64,000 nt of DNA, taken from contig NZ_QHLX01000002.1 in the NCBI RefSeq assembly GCF_004135675.1, positions 310,001 through 374,000 on the forward strand. The letters are read 5' to 3'. Position numbers and translations under genes: made by a program. Below are positions 28,843 through 37,790 of the stretch, piece after piece; position 1 is the first letter of the stretch, and each line of letters starts with the position of its first letter. Origin of the DNA: Marinitoga lauensis. GTDB taxonomy: Bacteria > Thermotogota > Thermotogae > Petrotogales > Petrotogaceae. Below the pieces are notes generated by a model that was given only the letters and a program-made list of their open reading frames with translations, did no database searches and was not told the origin of the DNA.

Positions 28843-29906
28843 TGAACATATTGGTAACAGGCGTAGCAGGATTCATAGGAAGTAATTTTGTATATTATTA
28901 TCTTGAAAAATATAAAGATAGAAAAATAATAGGATTAGATAAATTAACCTATGCAGGAAACTTAGAAAATTTAGAAAAACTAACACCAGAACAAAAAGAA
29001 AGGTTTATATTCATAAAAGGGGATATAAATAACCAGGAATTAATAGAATATATATTCGAAGAATACAAAATAGAAGGAATAATAAACTTTGCAGCAGAAA
29101 GCCATGTAGATAGATCAATATTAGATCCACAAATATTTCTCAAAACAAACATACTGGGCACACAAACATTATTAAACGTAGCAAAAAAATACTGGGAAAA
29201 AGAACCACAAAAATACAAAAGCGGAGTAAAATTCTTACAGGTATCAACAGATGAAGTATATGGCTCATTAGGACCAACAGGATACTTCACAGAAAAAACA
29301 CCATTAGATCCACACAGTCCATACTCAGCAAGTAAAGCCAGTGCAGATTTAATAGTAAAAGCATATCATGACACATACAAAATGCCAGTAAATATAACAA
29401 GATGTTCAAACAACTATGGACCATATCAATTTCCAGAAAAATTAATACCGTTAATGATAAACAATGCATTAAAACACAAAGAATTACCAGTATATGGAGA
29501 TGGAAAACAAATAAGAGATTGGTTATATGTAACAGATCATTGTAGAGCAATAGACTTAGTATTTGAAAAAGGAAAAACAGGAGAAGTATATAATATAGGT
29601 GGTCACAACGAAAAAGAAAACATATACATAGTAAAAAAAATAATAGAAATATTAAGAGAAAAAACAGGAGATGAAAAAATAAATGAAGGATTAATAAAAC
29701 ACGTAAAAGATAGATTGGGACATGACAGAAGATATGGAATAGATCCAACAAAAATAAAAGAAGAAACAGGATGGGAACCAGAAATAATGTTTGATGAAGG
29801 GATAGAAAAAACAATAGAATGGTATTTGGAAAACAAGGATTGGATGGAAAGAGTAATATCTGGTGAATATTTGGAGTTTTATGAGAAGAATTACTTGACG
29901 AGGTGA
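28842..29906 (+). CDS. rfbB: dTDP-glucose 4,6-dehydratase
   Basis: A 354-residue extended SDR protein. TGVAGFIGSNF lies at residues 6-16, AAESHVDRSI near 84, the catalytic TDEVYGS (Asp, Glu) near 130, and YSASKASADL with the Tyr and Lys near 158. It forms dTDP-4-keto-6-deoxyglucose, the branch point for many deoxysugars. The gene overlaps rfbA and is followed 3 bp later by the ketoisomerase gene. Codon use here is very A-rich, more so than in the next two genes. Confidence 0.95.
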   Translation: MNILVTGVAGFIGSNFVYYYLEKYKDRKIIGLDKLTYAGNLENLEKLTPEQKERFIFIKGDINNQELIEYIFEEYKIEGIINFAAESHVDRSILDPQIFLKTNILGTQTLLNVAKKYWEKEPQKYKSGVKFLQVSTDEVYGSLGPTGYFTEKTPLDPHSPYSASKASADLIVKAYHDTYKMPVNITRCSNNYGPYQFPEKLIPLMINNALKHKELPVYGDGKQIRDWLYVTDHCRAIDLVFEKGKTGEVYNIGGHNEKENIYIVKKIIEILREKTGDEKINEGLIKHVKDRLGHDRRYGIDPTKIKEETGWEPEIMFDEGIEKTIEWYLENKDWMERVISGEYLEFYEKNYLTR

Positions 29907-29909
29907 AAC

Positions 29910-30341
29910 ATGAATACAGAAATTATAAAAATTCCAAAAATAAATACATCAAATTTAAACGAAGGTTTTTTAACATTTATAGAATCACAACATCATATAC
30001 CTTTTGAAATAAAAAGGGTATACTATACTTACGAAGTAAAAAAAGACATAATTCGAGGACATCATGCTCATAAAAAATTAAAACAGATTTTGATTTGCAT
30101 ATATGGAAAAATTGAAGTGGAAGTTGATAATGGTAAATTAAAAAAGCAACATATTTTAGACAATCCTTCTGAGGCATTATATCTTGGGGAAGGTGTATGG
30201 CATACGATGAAATGGTTAAAAGATAACAGTATTTTGCTCGTATTAGCTTCAGATTATTATAATGAAAATGATTATATTAGGAATTATGATGAATTTATAG
30301 AAATGGTGAAAGGTGGGTATTGGAATGAAAATACCTTTTAA
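29910..30341 (+). CDS. fdtA: dTDP-6-deoxy-hexos-4-ulose 3,4-ketoisomerase (FdtA/QdtA-like)
   Basis: A 143-residue cupin of the WxcM/FdtA family. The [18 protein letters not shown] segment (about residues 48-65) holds the active-site histidines, and [13 protein letters not shown] gives the last cupin motif. These enzymes move the keto group from C4 to C3 of dTDP-4-keto-6-deoxyglucose; FdtA and QdtA differ in the C4 configuration of the product, and I cannot tell which this is. The neighbouring aminotransferase confirms a 3-amino product. Its last 17 bases overlap the start of the aminotransferase gene. Confidence 0.88.
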   Translation: MNTEIIKIPKINTSNLNEGFLTFIESQHHIPFEIKRVYYTYEVKKDIIRGHHAHKKLKQILICIYGKIEVEVDNGKLKKQHILDNPSEALYLGEGVWHTMKWLKDNSILLVLASDYYNENDYIRNYDEFIEMVKGGYWNENTF

Positions 30342-31422
30342 TGACTTGAAATATCAATATTTGAAATATAAAGAAGAATATAACAAGGCTGCTATAGAAG
30401 TTTTAGAATCAGGATGGTATATATTAGGAAAAAATGTAGAGAAATTTGAAACAAACTTCTCTAATTATATAGGAGCAAAATATTGTGTAGGAGTAAATTC
30501 AGGATTAGATGCTCTTATACTAGCATTTAGAGCATTAAATTTACCTGAAGAGTCAGAAGTTATTGTTCCTGCAAATACTTATATAGCTTCTGTATTAGGT
30601 GTAACTGAAAATGATTTAATTCCAACTTTTGTAGAACCAGATGAATATTTTAATATTGATCCAGATAAAATAGAAGAAAAAATAACTGATAAGACAAAAG
30701 CTATATTAGTAGTTCATTTATATGGTCAACCAGCTAACATGGAAAAAATTATGAAAATAGCTAAAAAGTATAATTTATATGTAATTGAAGATTGTGCTCA
30801 AGCACATGGTGCAGAATATAATGGGCAAAAAGTTGGAACATTTGGAGAGATTGGTTGTTTTAGTTTTTTTCCTACAAAAAATCTTGGAGCATTTGGAGAT
30901 GGTGGAGCTATAGTTACAAATAACAAGAATATTGCTGATAAAATTAAATTATTAAGAAATTATGGTAGTGTGAAAAAGTATTATCATGAAATAGAAGGAG
31001 TTAATTCTAGGTTAGATGAGATTCAATCAGCTTTATTAAATGTAAAATTAAAACACTTAAATGAATTAAATGAAGAAAGAGAAAAAATTGCTGAATTTTA
31101 CTTAAAAAATATCAATAATCCGCTAATTGAATTGCCGAAAATACAGGATAAATCTAAACATGTTTGGCATTTGTTTGTAGTAAAAACCAAAAATAGAAAT
31201 AACTTTCAAAAATATTTAGAAAGTGGTGGAATTTATACCCAAATTCATTATCCAATTCCACCACATCTTTCTGGTGCGTATAGAGAGTTTGGATATAAGA
31301 AAGGGGATTTTCCTATAACTGAAAAATATTCAGAAAGTATATTGAGTTTACCTTTGTACAATGGAATGTCAAAAGAAGAAATGAAATATGTTGTGAAGTT
31401 TATAAATAAGTATAGTGAATGA
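30325..31422 (+). CDS. fdtB: Sugar 3-aminotransferase, PLP-dependent (FdtB/QdtB-like)
   Basis: A 365-residue DegT/DnrJ/EryC1-family protein starting [32 protein letters not shown] near residue 53, [15 protein letters not shown] (PLP-binding Asp) near 153, and [15 protein letters not shown], with the Schiff-base Lys, near 180 are diagnostic. It converts the 3-keto sugar into dTDP-3-amino-3,6-dideoxy-hexose (Fuc3N or Qui3N). I chose the ATG at 30325, which overlaps fdtA, over a GTG at 30313. It completes a four-gene operon rfbA-rfbB-fdtA-fdtB. Confidence 0.92.
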   Translation: MKIPFNDLKYQYLKYKEEYNKAAIEVLESGWYILGKNVEKFETNFSNYIGAKYCVGVNSGLDALILAFRALNLPEESEVIVPANTYIASVLGVTENDLIPTFVEPDEYFNIDPDKIEEKITDKTKAILVVHLYGQPANMEKIMKIAKKYNLYVIEDCAQAHGAEYNGQKVGTFGEIGCFSFFPTKNLGAFGDGGAIVTNNKNIADKIKLLRNYGSVKKYYHEIEGVNSRLDEIQSALLNVKLKHLNELNEEREKIAEFYLKNINNPLIELPKIQDKSKHVWHLFVVKTKNRNNFQKYLESGGIYTQIHYPIPPHLSGAYREFGYKKGDFPITEKYSESILSLPLYNGMSKEEMKYVVKFINKYSE

Positions 31423-31436
31423 GCGTTTAGTAAGAG

Positions 31437-32736
31437 GTGAGAATAATTAATATAATAAAAAGGCTTATAAAAGATAATATAACAGTAAAATCTGGAATAT
31501 GGTATATAATAACAGATTTTATGTTAAAAGGAATGGCATTTATAACTCTTCCGATTTTTACAAGATTATTATCAGTTAAAGAATATGGATTAGTATCTAT
31601 ATATATGGTTTTAGTAGGAATATTTGCTATAATTACAGGATTAGACTTGAATAGTTCAATTGGAACAGGGTTATATGATTTCAAACATACAAAAGATGAA
31701 TTTTTATCCTCGATATTGTTTTTATCATTAATTAATTTTCTTTTTATAGCTAGTGGAATTATATTTTTTAAAAAATATTTATCAATAAAATTAAAAATTA
31801 CTGAAGATATAATTATTTTTTCGTTATTATCAGGGTATTTTTCTTTTATCATTAATTTTTTTATAACAAAATTAGTATTCGAAAAAAATTATAAAAAGAA
31901 AACTTTATTAAGTTTATTATCTTCACTATTAAATATTGGAATGTCTATATATATATTATTAATAATTAAAAGTTATAAGGGTAAAATATATGGAGATATA
32001 TTTTCTAAATTTATTATATCTTCAATATTATTTTTAGTAGTATTATTAAAAGGGAAAAAAATATTATTTAAAAAGGCATGGAAATACTCAATGTTAATAA
32101 GTGTTCCTCTAATTCCACATCATTTATCTGGTCTTATTTTATCTCAGTTTGACAGATTAGCGATACAAAAAATAATGGGATCAGGAAAAGTAGGATTATA
32201 TAGTTATGCATATACGTTAGGCATGATTCCCTTGATAATATTAGGAGCAACAAATCTTGCGTGGTTCCATGGTTTTATGATAAAATGTATGAAAATAAAA
32301 GAAGAGAAATAAATACTAAATCAAAATATTATAATGAGATATATGTAATAATATTATCCTTAATATTTATAATAGTACCTGAACTAGGATTAATAATGGC
32401 ACCTAAAAGTTATAATTCTTCACTAACAATAATTTCGATAATAGTTGCATCATATTATATGCAATTTTTATATACAATATATGTAAACTTTGCGTTTTTC
32501 TATAAAAAAACAGGATCGATATCTATAGGTACATTATTAGCTGGAATAATAAATATAATATTAAATATATTATTAATACCAAAATTTGGATATGAAATTG
32601 CAGCAATAACAACATTAATATCTTATTTCTTCCTTTTATTTTTTCATGTATTAAATGTTAGATATAATTTAAAGGATAAAACAATATCAGCAAGATATAT
32701 ATTTTCCTGGGCAATTTTAATTATTGTTATGAGTTT
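31437..32736 (+). CDS. Polysaccharide flippase (Wzx-like), third copy, frameshifted and cut near its end by an IS
   Basis: A hydrophobic protein of the polysaccharide_synt family: SGIWYIITDFMLKGMAFITL, then LPIFTRLLSVKEYGLVSIYM, the standard N-terminal segment of Wzx proteins. The frame breaks at GG 32263-32264; one added G gives LAWVPWFYDKMYENKRREI and continues to VMSF, where the IS1634 element begins at 32737. The residues after that point in the present frame come from the IS. Joining the flanks suggests the original end was only two codons further (see findings), so little was lost. The GTG start at 31437 is uncertain. Confidence 0.7.
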
Positions 32737-34667
32737 CCTGCCTTTGACAGCAATTTGGCGATTTTAAGGGAAATGGAACGGTAGAATGCGGGTTTGAGGC
32801 GTGTATTTTTCAGGAAGTCGAAAAATTGTGTGGCTAACTTTTGTTACAGAGAATTAACTATAATTAGTAATATATTAGTCCTTTTGGTGGTATAATATAT
32901 ATGACAACCACTGAAAGGAGATGTTTTAAAATGTATCCTAAAATATCAAAAGTGAAAGGAAAAAGATATTTAAGGATAATGGAAAGCAAAAGAGAAAATG
33001 GAAAAGTGAAACAGCATACAGTAATAAATTTTGGAAATATAGATAAGTATAGTAAAAAAGATATAACAAAACTTGTAGATAGTCTTTTTAAAATATTTGA
33101 AATAGATGAATATGAAAAAATAGAAGATGATTTAATGGAAGAAATAGCAAGAAGAAATTACGGAGCCAAAGTAATAGTAAATAAGATATTTGAAAGATAT
33201 GAGATGAAAAGATATTTTGAAAGACTGGATAAAGAAATAAAATACAATGCAGAAGAAATGTTAAAAATAATGGTGATGAATAGAATAGTAGAACCGAAGA
33301 GTAAATTGGGAATATTTAATAATTTAGAGTATTTTGGATATAACAAAGTGGAAGTTAAAAAAGAAAAAGACCTGGAAGAAAAAGATGTAATGTTGCACTG
33401 GTTATACAGAACATTGGATATATTAGCAGATAATAAAGAGTCGATAGAAAAACATATGTATAATCAAAGGATAAGTTTGTTTAATACAACGGTAGATTTA
33501 GTATTTTACGATGTAACAACATTAGCGTTTGAAACACAACAAACAAATGAAATATTACAAATGGGATATTCAAAGGATAAGAAATTTAATGAGTCGCAAG
33601 TAGTATTAGGGATGTCAATAGATCAGGATAGAATGCCAGTTAGTTTTGATATATATGCAGGAAATACATTTGAAGGGCATACATTTAAAGATTCAATAGA
33701 AAAAATGAAAAAAGAATATCAATTAGGAAAAGTAATAGTAGTAGCAGATAGAGGAATGATGAGTAAAAAAAATATAGAAGTAGTAGAAAATTCTAATTAT
33801 GAATTCATAGTAGGAAAATCAATAAAACAGTTAAAAAAAGTAAATATATTTGAAGGAGAATTCATAGAAATAGCAAAAGGAATAAAATATAGAGAAGTAG
33901 AATATGAAAATAAAAGATTACTCATAATATATTCAGAAGAAAGAGCCAAAAAAGACAGAGCAGATAGACTACGATTAATAGAAAAAGCGAAAAAAATGTT
34001 AGAAGAAGGAAATATAGATTCAAAAAGTAAAAGAGGAGCGAAAAAATATTTAAAAGAACAGAACAAACAAAATTATATATTGGACATAGAAAAAATAGAA
34101 AATGATGAAAAATACGATGGATACTATGGAATAATAACAAACACAAAACTATCTCCAAAAGAAATATTAGAACAATATCATACATTATGGAAAGTAGAAG
34201 AAACATTCAGAACATTAAAAAATTATCTTGAAACAAGACCGGTATTTCATTGGACACCGAAAAGAATAAAAGGACATATTGTAATGAGTTTCATATCTTA
34301 CATAATTCAAAGAACATTAGAATTAGAACTGGAAAAAAATAATATTGAATACTCTCATGAAAAAATAAGAGAAGCTATAAAAAAAATGGAATACTCTGAA
34401 ATAAGATTAAAAGACAAATTATTTGCATTAAGAGCCAATTTAAACGATTTTCAAAAAGCCATATTAAAAACATTAAAAATAGAAAAACCGAAAAAAATGA
34501 TGGAATTAGATGAATTTAAAAAAATAATCTCCTAAAACACGCATGAAAAGCCAAAAAGGAGGAGGTGTGTGGCTAATTTCTCTTTTTATAAAAAGTTAAC
34601 AATAGCTATTTTTTTGAATAATTCTACTTTTTAGAATTTTGTTGATAATAATAGTGTCAAACTCAGG
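32737..34667 (+). mobile_element. Complete IS1634-family insertion sequence
   Basis: The left end CCTGCCTTTGACA (from 32737) and the right end TGTCAAACTCAGG (to 34667) are imperfect inverted repeats bounding 1.93 kb with one long transposase gene. It is inserted at the 3-prime end of the third flippase gene. Its first 800 bases recur inverted at 34668-35468, directly abutting its right end. The coding frame is intact, so this copy may be active. Confidence 0.82.
32931..34535 (+). CDS. IS1634-family DDE transposase
   Basis: A 534-residue protein starting MYPKISKVKGKRYLRIMESK. YDVTTLAFET carries the first Asp (about residue 195), VVVADRGMMSKKNIE the second (about 275), and LWKVEETFRTLKN the Glu within the Y..R/E signature region (about 425). 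The YHTLWKVEETFRTLK segment is typical of IS1634/IS4-like enzymes. The ATG at 32931 follows AAGGAG; a TATAAT lies near 32891. An upstream in-frame ATG at 32901 is less likely. Confidence 0.9.
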   Translation: MYPKISKVKGKRYLRIMESKRENGKVKQHTVINFGNIDKYSKKDITKLVDSLFKIFEIDEYEKIEDDLMEEIARRNYGAKVIVNKIFERYEMKRYFERLDKEIKYNAEEMLKIMVMNRIVEPKSKLGIFNNLEYFGYNKVEVKKEKDLEEKDVMLHWLYRTLDILADNKESIEKHMYNQRISLFNTTVDLVFYDVTTLAFETQQTNEILQMGYSKDKKFNESQVVLGMSIDQDRMPVSFDIYAGNTFEGHTFKDSIEKMKKEYQLGKVIVVADRGMMSKKNIEVVENSNYEFIVGKSIKQLKKVNIFEGEFIEIAKGIKYREVEYENKRLLIIYSEERAKKDRADRLRLIEKAKKMLEEGNIDSKSKRGAKKYLKEQNKQNYILDIEKIENDEKYDGYYGIITNTKLSPKEILEQYHTLWKVEETFRTLKNYLETRPVFHWTPKRIKGHIVMSFISYIIQRTLELELEKNNIEYSHEKIREAIKKMEYSEIRLKDKLFALRANLNDFQKAILKTLKIEKPKKMMELDEFKKIIS

Positions 34668-35468
34668 TGTGTTTCAAACGCTAATGTTGTTACATCGTAA
34701 AATACTAAATCTACCGTTGTATTAAACAAACTTATCCTTTGATTATACATATGTTTTTCTATCGACTCTTTATTATCTGCTAATATATCCAATGTTCTGT
34801 ATAACCAGTGCAACATTACATCTTTTCTTCCAGGTCTTTTTCTTTTTTAACTTCCACTTTGTTATATCCAAAATACTCTAAATTATTAAATATTCCCAAT
34901 TTACTCTTCGGTTCTACTATTCTATTCATCACCATTATTTTTAACATTTCTTCTGCATTGTATTTTATTTCTTTATCCAGTCTTTCAAAATATCTTTTCA
35001 TCTCATATCTTTCAAATATCTTATTTACTATTACTTTGGCTCCGTAATTTCTTCTTGCTATTTCTTCCATTAAATCATCTTCTATTTTTTCATATTCATC
35101 TATTTCAAATATTTTAAAAAGACTATCTACAAGTTTTGTTATATCTTTTTTACTATACTTATCTATATTTCCAAAATTTATTACTGTATGCTGTTTCACT
35201 TTTCCATTTTCTCTTTTGCTTTCCATTATCCTTAAATATCTTTTTCCTTTCACTTTTGATATTTTAGGATACATTTTAAAACATCTCCTTTCAGTGGTTG
35301 TCATATATATTATACCACCAAAAGGACTAATATATTACTAATTATAGTTAATTCTCTGTAACAAAAGTTAGCCACACAATTTTTCGACTTCCTGAAAAAT
35401 ACACGCCTCAAACCCGCATTCTACCGTTCCATTTCCCTTAAAATCGCCAAATTGCTGTCAAAGGCAGG
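34668..35468 (-). mobile_element. Truncated inverted copy of the IS1634 element
   Basis: The minus strand from 35468 repeats the first 800 bases of the complete element, including its left end and the first 200 codons of the transposase, and stops after the TLAFET codons. There is one difference in an A run (A4 against A5 near 34828), which puts this copy out of frame. The right half of the element is absent. The two copies form a long inverted repeat around 1.1 kb of unique sequence. Confidence 0.88.
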
Positions 35469-35938
35469 TGAATTTTAATTATCCACCAATAAATATTAGA
35501 ATTTTAATTCCGAAATATAAACCTGATTCAAATACTATATTTTAAATAGAATGTTATTTTTGGAAAAATTTATCAATTTAGAAAGATATGAGAATAGTGG
35601 TATCATGAAAATGATAATAAAATAAAATATATGATCACCGTGGATCCTTCTAAAGTTGGTTTTAGAATGTGGCCCACGGTATATATTTTTTATTTATTAA
35701 ATTTTATTTTCTAAAATCAGTGGGGTCAAATTCTTGCCATTTTTCGAAAAAGAAAAATGGTGTAGTTGAGTTATGGTATAATTTAATTGTAAAAATATGG
35801 ATTTGAACTTTAAAATTTTTTCAATTCTATATTTCAGACAAAAAAACTCTTTGTTTGATTTTGCAAAGAGGTTTGTCTACAATCTGAAACGTCAGAGTTT
35901 ATCCCTGACGTTAGTTGATTGAAACGATAATTATTAAC
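35469..35938. other. Intergenic region with hairpins, no gene
   Basis: No coding frame is visible. A nested hairpin lies at about 35637-35686: ACCGTGG pairs with CCACGGT, and inside TTCTAAA pairs with TTTAGAA; it is followed by a T-rich run and could be a terminator or a small structured RNA. TATAAT near 35778 could be a promoter but has nothing obvious to drive. The phrase TTTGTCTACAATCTGAAAC at 35872-35890 resembles the edge of the MITE-like element at 3534. ACGTCAG/CTGACGT near 35890-35910 forms an 8-bp hairpin. Confidence 0.5.
35840..35871 (-). terminator. Intrinsic terminator for the Rpn-like gene
   Basis: On the minus strand CTCTTTG, a nine-base loop and CAAAGAG are followed by seven T. 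It lies about 70 bases after the stop codon of the nuclease gene. Confidence 0.65.
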
Positions 35939-36958
35939 TTAATTTGAGGATTTTTTTATTATTTTGACAGTTTCATCAAAGGTGAGATCGAAAATATTTC
36001 CTGATATATAATCCAGGTCTTTTAAATCTAAATTTTCAATGTTTGGTAGATATGATTTAATTTTATCACCGAATTTTTTAAACAATAACGTTTTTGCTAA
36101 TTTTATTGCTGCTTCTTTTTTTCCTTCTTCAATCCCTTTCTCAATCCCTTTTTCAATACCAATAGCGACACCTTTCTCATAACTTTCTTTTAACGATTCA
36201 TCAATGGCTTTAACAAAGTTTTCAAACATATGAGATTCCTCCTCTCCACTCTCAATATCTATTTCAATCATTTCAATTCCATTCTTTCGACTTAAAACCT
36301 TCAGGAAATTGTTCAAGTACTCTGTAAATTTTTTCTTTTCTTTTTCTGGTAATTCTTTAAATGCTTTTTCAATCTCTTTAAACGCTTCTTTTATTCCTTT
36401 TTTGTCTGTTCTGTCTATGCTTAATAACAATCCAAGTGCATTTTTTATTCCTATTAATTTTTCTCTTTTTATTTGGGTTAAATCAATTATTTCATATTTG
36501 AATTTTGGTGTGTAATCCATAAAGGTTTGCCAGTTGTTTATCTTTTCCATATACCATATTTCAGCAGTCCATTTTCTATTTCCGTTGTAAAAAACAACAG
36601 GAATAATTGGAGGTAGTTTAAAATTCTTTCTTTTTGATAAATCCTTATGTTTGTTTATATAGTTTCTCCATATTCTAACCATATATTCGAGAATTCTAAA
36701 TTGCATTAAATAATCAACAGAAGATTGATGTTCTAGTAAAAGAAAAACATAAGCGTCATTATTTAAATAATTGATTTTAAATAAAAGATCAGATTCCTTA
36801 TCGCCGTATTTTAAATCAGTAAATTGAGTTTTTTCAATGGTTATTTGTTCTGGTGTAATTTTGTATTGTTTAAAAACAGGAAGAAACATTCTAATAAATT
36901 CAACAAGCATTTCTTTATCCTGAAAAATTTCTTTAAATAGCTGGTCGTATAGTCCCAT
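35939..36958 (-). CDS. Rpn-family PD-(D/E)XK nuclease / transposase_31-like protein
   Basis: A 339-residue protein starting MGLYDQLFKEIFQDKEMLVE at the ATG 36958, preceded by AAAAGGTGAAA. The core has DLKYGDKESDLLFKI (Asp) then YVFLLLEHQSS, in which E-H-Q takes the place of the E-x-K/Q motif of this family, and ILEYMVRIW. Rpn (YhgA-like) proteins are DNA endonucleases linked to RecA-independent recombination. The C-terminus has a KGIEKGIEEGKKEAA repeat, a common helical spacer in this family. An upstream extension of the frame to 37201 is not supported. Confidence 0.85.
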   Translation of the reverse strand: MGLYDQLFKEIFQDKEMLVEFIRMFLPVFKQYKITPEQITIEKTQFTDLKYGDKESDLLFKINYLNNDAYVFLLLEHQSSVDYLMQFRILEYMVRIWRNYINKHKDLSKRKNFKLPPIIPVVFYNGNRKWTAEIWYMEKINNWQTFMDYTPKFKYEIIDLTQIKREKLIGIKNALGLLLSIDRTDKKGIKEAFKEIEKAFKELPEKEKKKFTEYLNNFLKVLSRKNGIEMIEIDIESGEEESHMFENFVKAIDESLKESYEKGVAIGIEKGIEKGIEEGKKEAAIKLAKTLLFKKFGDKIKSYLPNIENLDLKDLDYISGNIFDLTFDETVKIIKKSSN

Positions 36959-37067
36959 ATATTTCACCTTTTCTGGTAGCATAATATTTAATAATATCCA
37001 AGTTTTAATTTTTTGAGTATTTTGATGGATTTGATAGTTATGTTTATTATAATTATACCATAATAGA

Positions 37068-37475
37068 ATGAAAAAGATAAAAAACTTCAGCAAAAAGAGA
37101 GTGGAAATAGTTGAGGAATTATTTACAAATGATGAAACAATATTTATTGATGAGCTCGATTCAAAATTACATCCAATATTGATGAGAAAAATTATATCCA
37201 TGTTTCATGATGAAGAAGTAAATAGAAAGAATGCACAATTAATTTTTACTACACACAATGTAACGTTACTTACAAGGGATTTATTTAGAAGAGATGAAAT
37301 ATGGTTTACTGAAAAAGAAAATAAAGAATCAATTTTATTTTCGTTAGTTGAATTTAAGATAAATGGAAAGAAAGTGAGAAATGATGCATCATATGATAAA
37401 GATTATTTAAAAGGGAAATATGGAGCTATACCAATAGTAAAAGACTTTTATTTCGGAGATGGTAAAATTGAGTAA
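37068..37475 (+). pseudogene. C-terminal remnant of an AAA (ABC-like) ATPase
   Basis: Only 135 residues remain. TIFIDELDSKLHP contains the Walker B Asp-Glu and D-loop, and LIFTTHNVTLL the switch histidine; LFRRDEIWFTEK and the final FYFGDGKIE match the ends of AAA_15/AAA_21-type ATPases found in defence and RM-like loci. Walker A and the Q-loop are missing and the first 20 residues look like random run-in, so the gene is a fragment. The rest may have been lost when neighbouring genes were inserted. Confidence 0.75.
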
Positions 37476-37545
37476 TAACTGTTCATTATCTTGTTAAAGA
37501 ATTAATGGAAATTGTTGAAAGGAATAGAGAGAAGTGAAAATACGA

Positions 37546-37570
37546 AACCGGGCGTGGTGCCCGGTTTTGT
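37546..37570. terminator. Repeated GC-rich terminator, copy A
   Basis: CCGGGC 37548-37553, GTGGT loop, GCCCGG 37559-37564, then TTTTGTT. The same hairpin recurs at 39856, 40985 and 41869. It follows the AAA remnant on plus but also sits just downstream of the minus-strand gene tail at 37570-37683. Confidence 0.75.
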
Positions 37571-37683
37571 TATTGAATTAAGTCAAAAATTTCGTTGGTT
37601 GTTGTATCAACGATAGTTGCATTATCTTTTTCGTATCCTGCTGGTATTATTACACCAACGAAGAAATCCGTTTGTTTTTGCAT
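37570..37683 (-). pseudogene. Duplicated 37-codon gene tail, copy A
   Basis: The minus strand from 37683 encodes MQKQTDFFVGVIIPAGYEKD then NATIVDTTTNEIFDLIQ and a stop. A copy with only a few substitutions (S for F, V for I, L for E-I) lies at 39878-39991, with the same terminator behind it. The substitutions conserve protein sequence, so this was real coding sequence, the end of a larger gene not present here. I do not recognise the family. Confidence 0.6.
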
Positions 37684-37790
37684 GGGGATAGTTGGTGTAT
37701 TGTTGGTAAATTTCGTTACTGGAATGTGATATAATTCAGTTATAGGATAATATATTTGTGTAAGAACCGGTAAGTTTGGAGGTGGAATTG

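Noticed and set aside
35885..35935. CRISPR-like repeat end (GTTGATTGAAAC)
   Set aside because: It occurs once, with no regularly spaced copies or spacers, and no cas genes are in the window.
35939..37201. Longer version of the Rpn-like protein starting at 37201
   Set aside because: The extra 80 residues show no similarity to the family and the ATG at 36958 has a ribosome-binding site and the conserved MGLYDQLFKE start.
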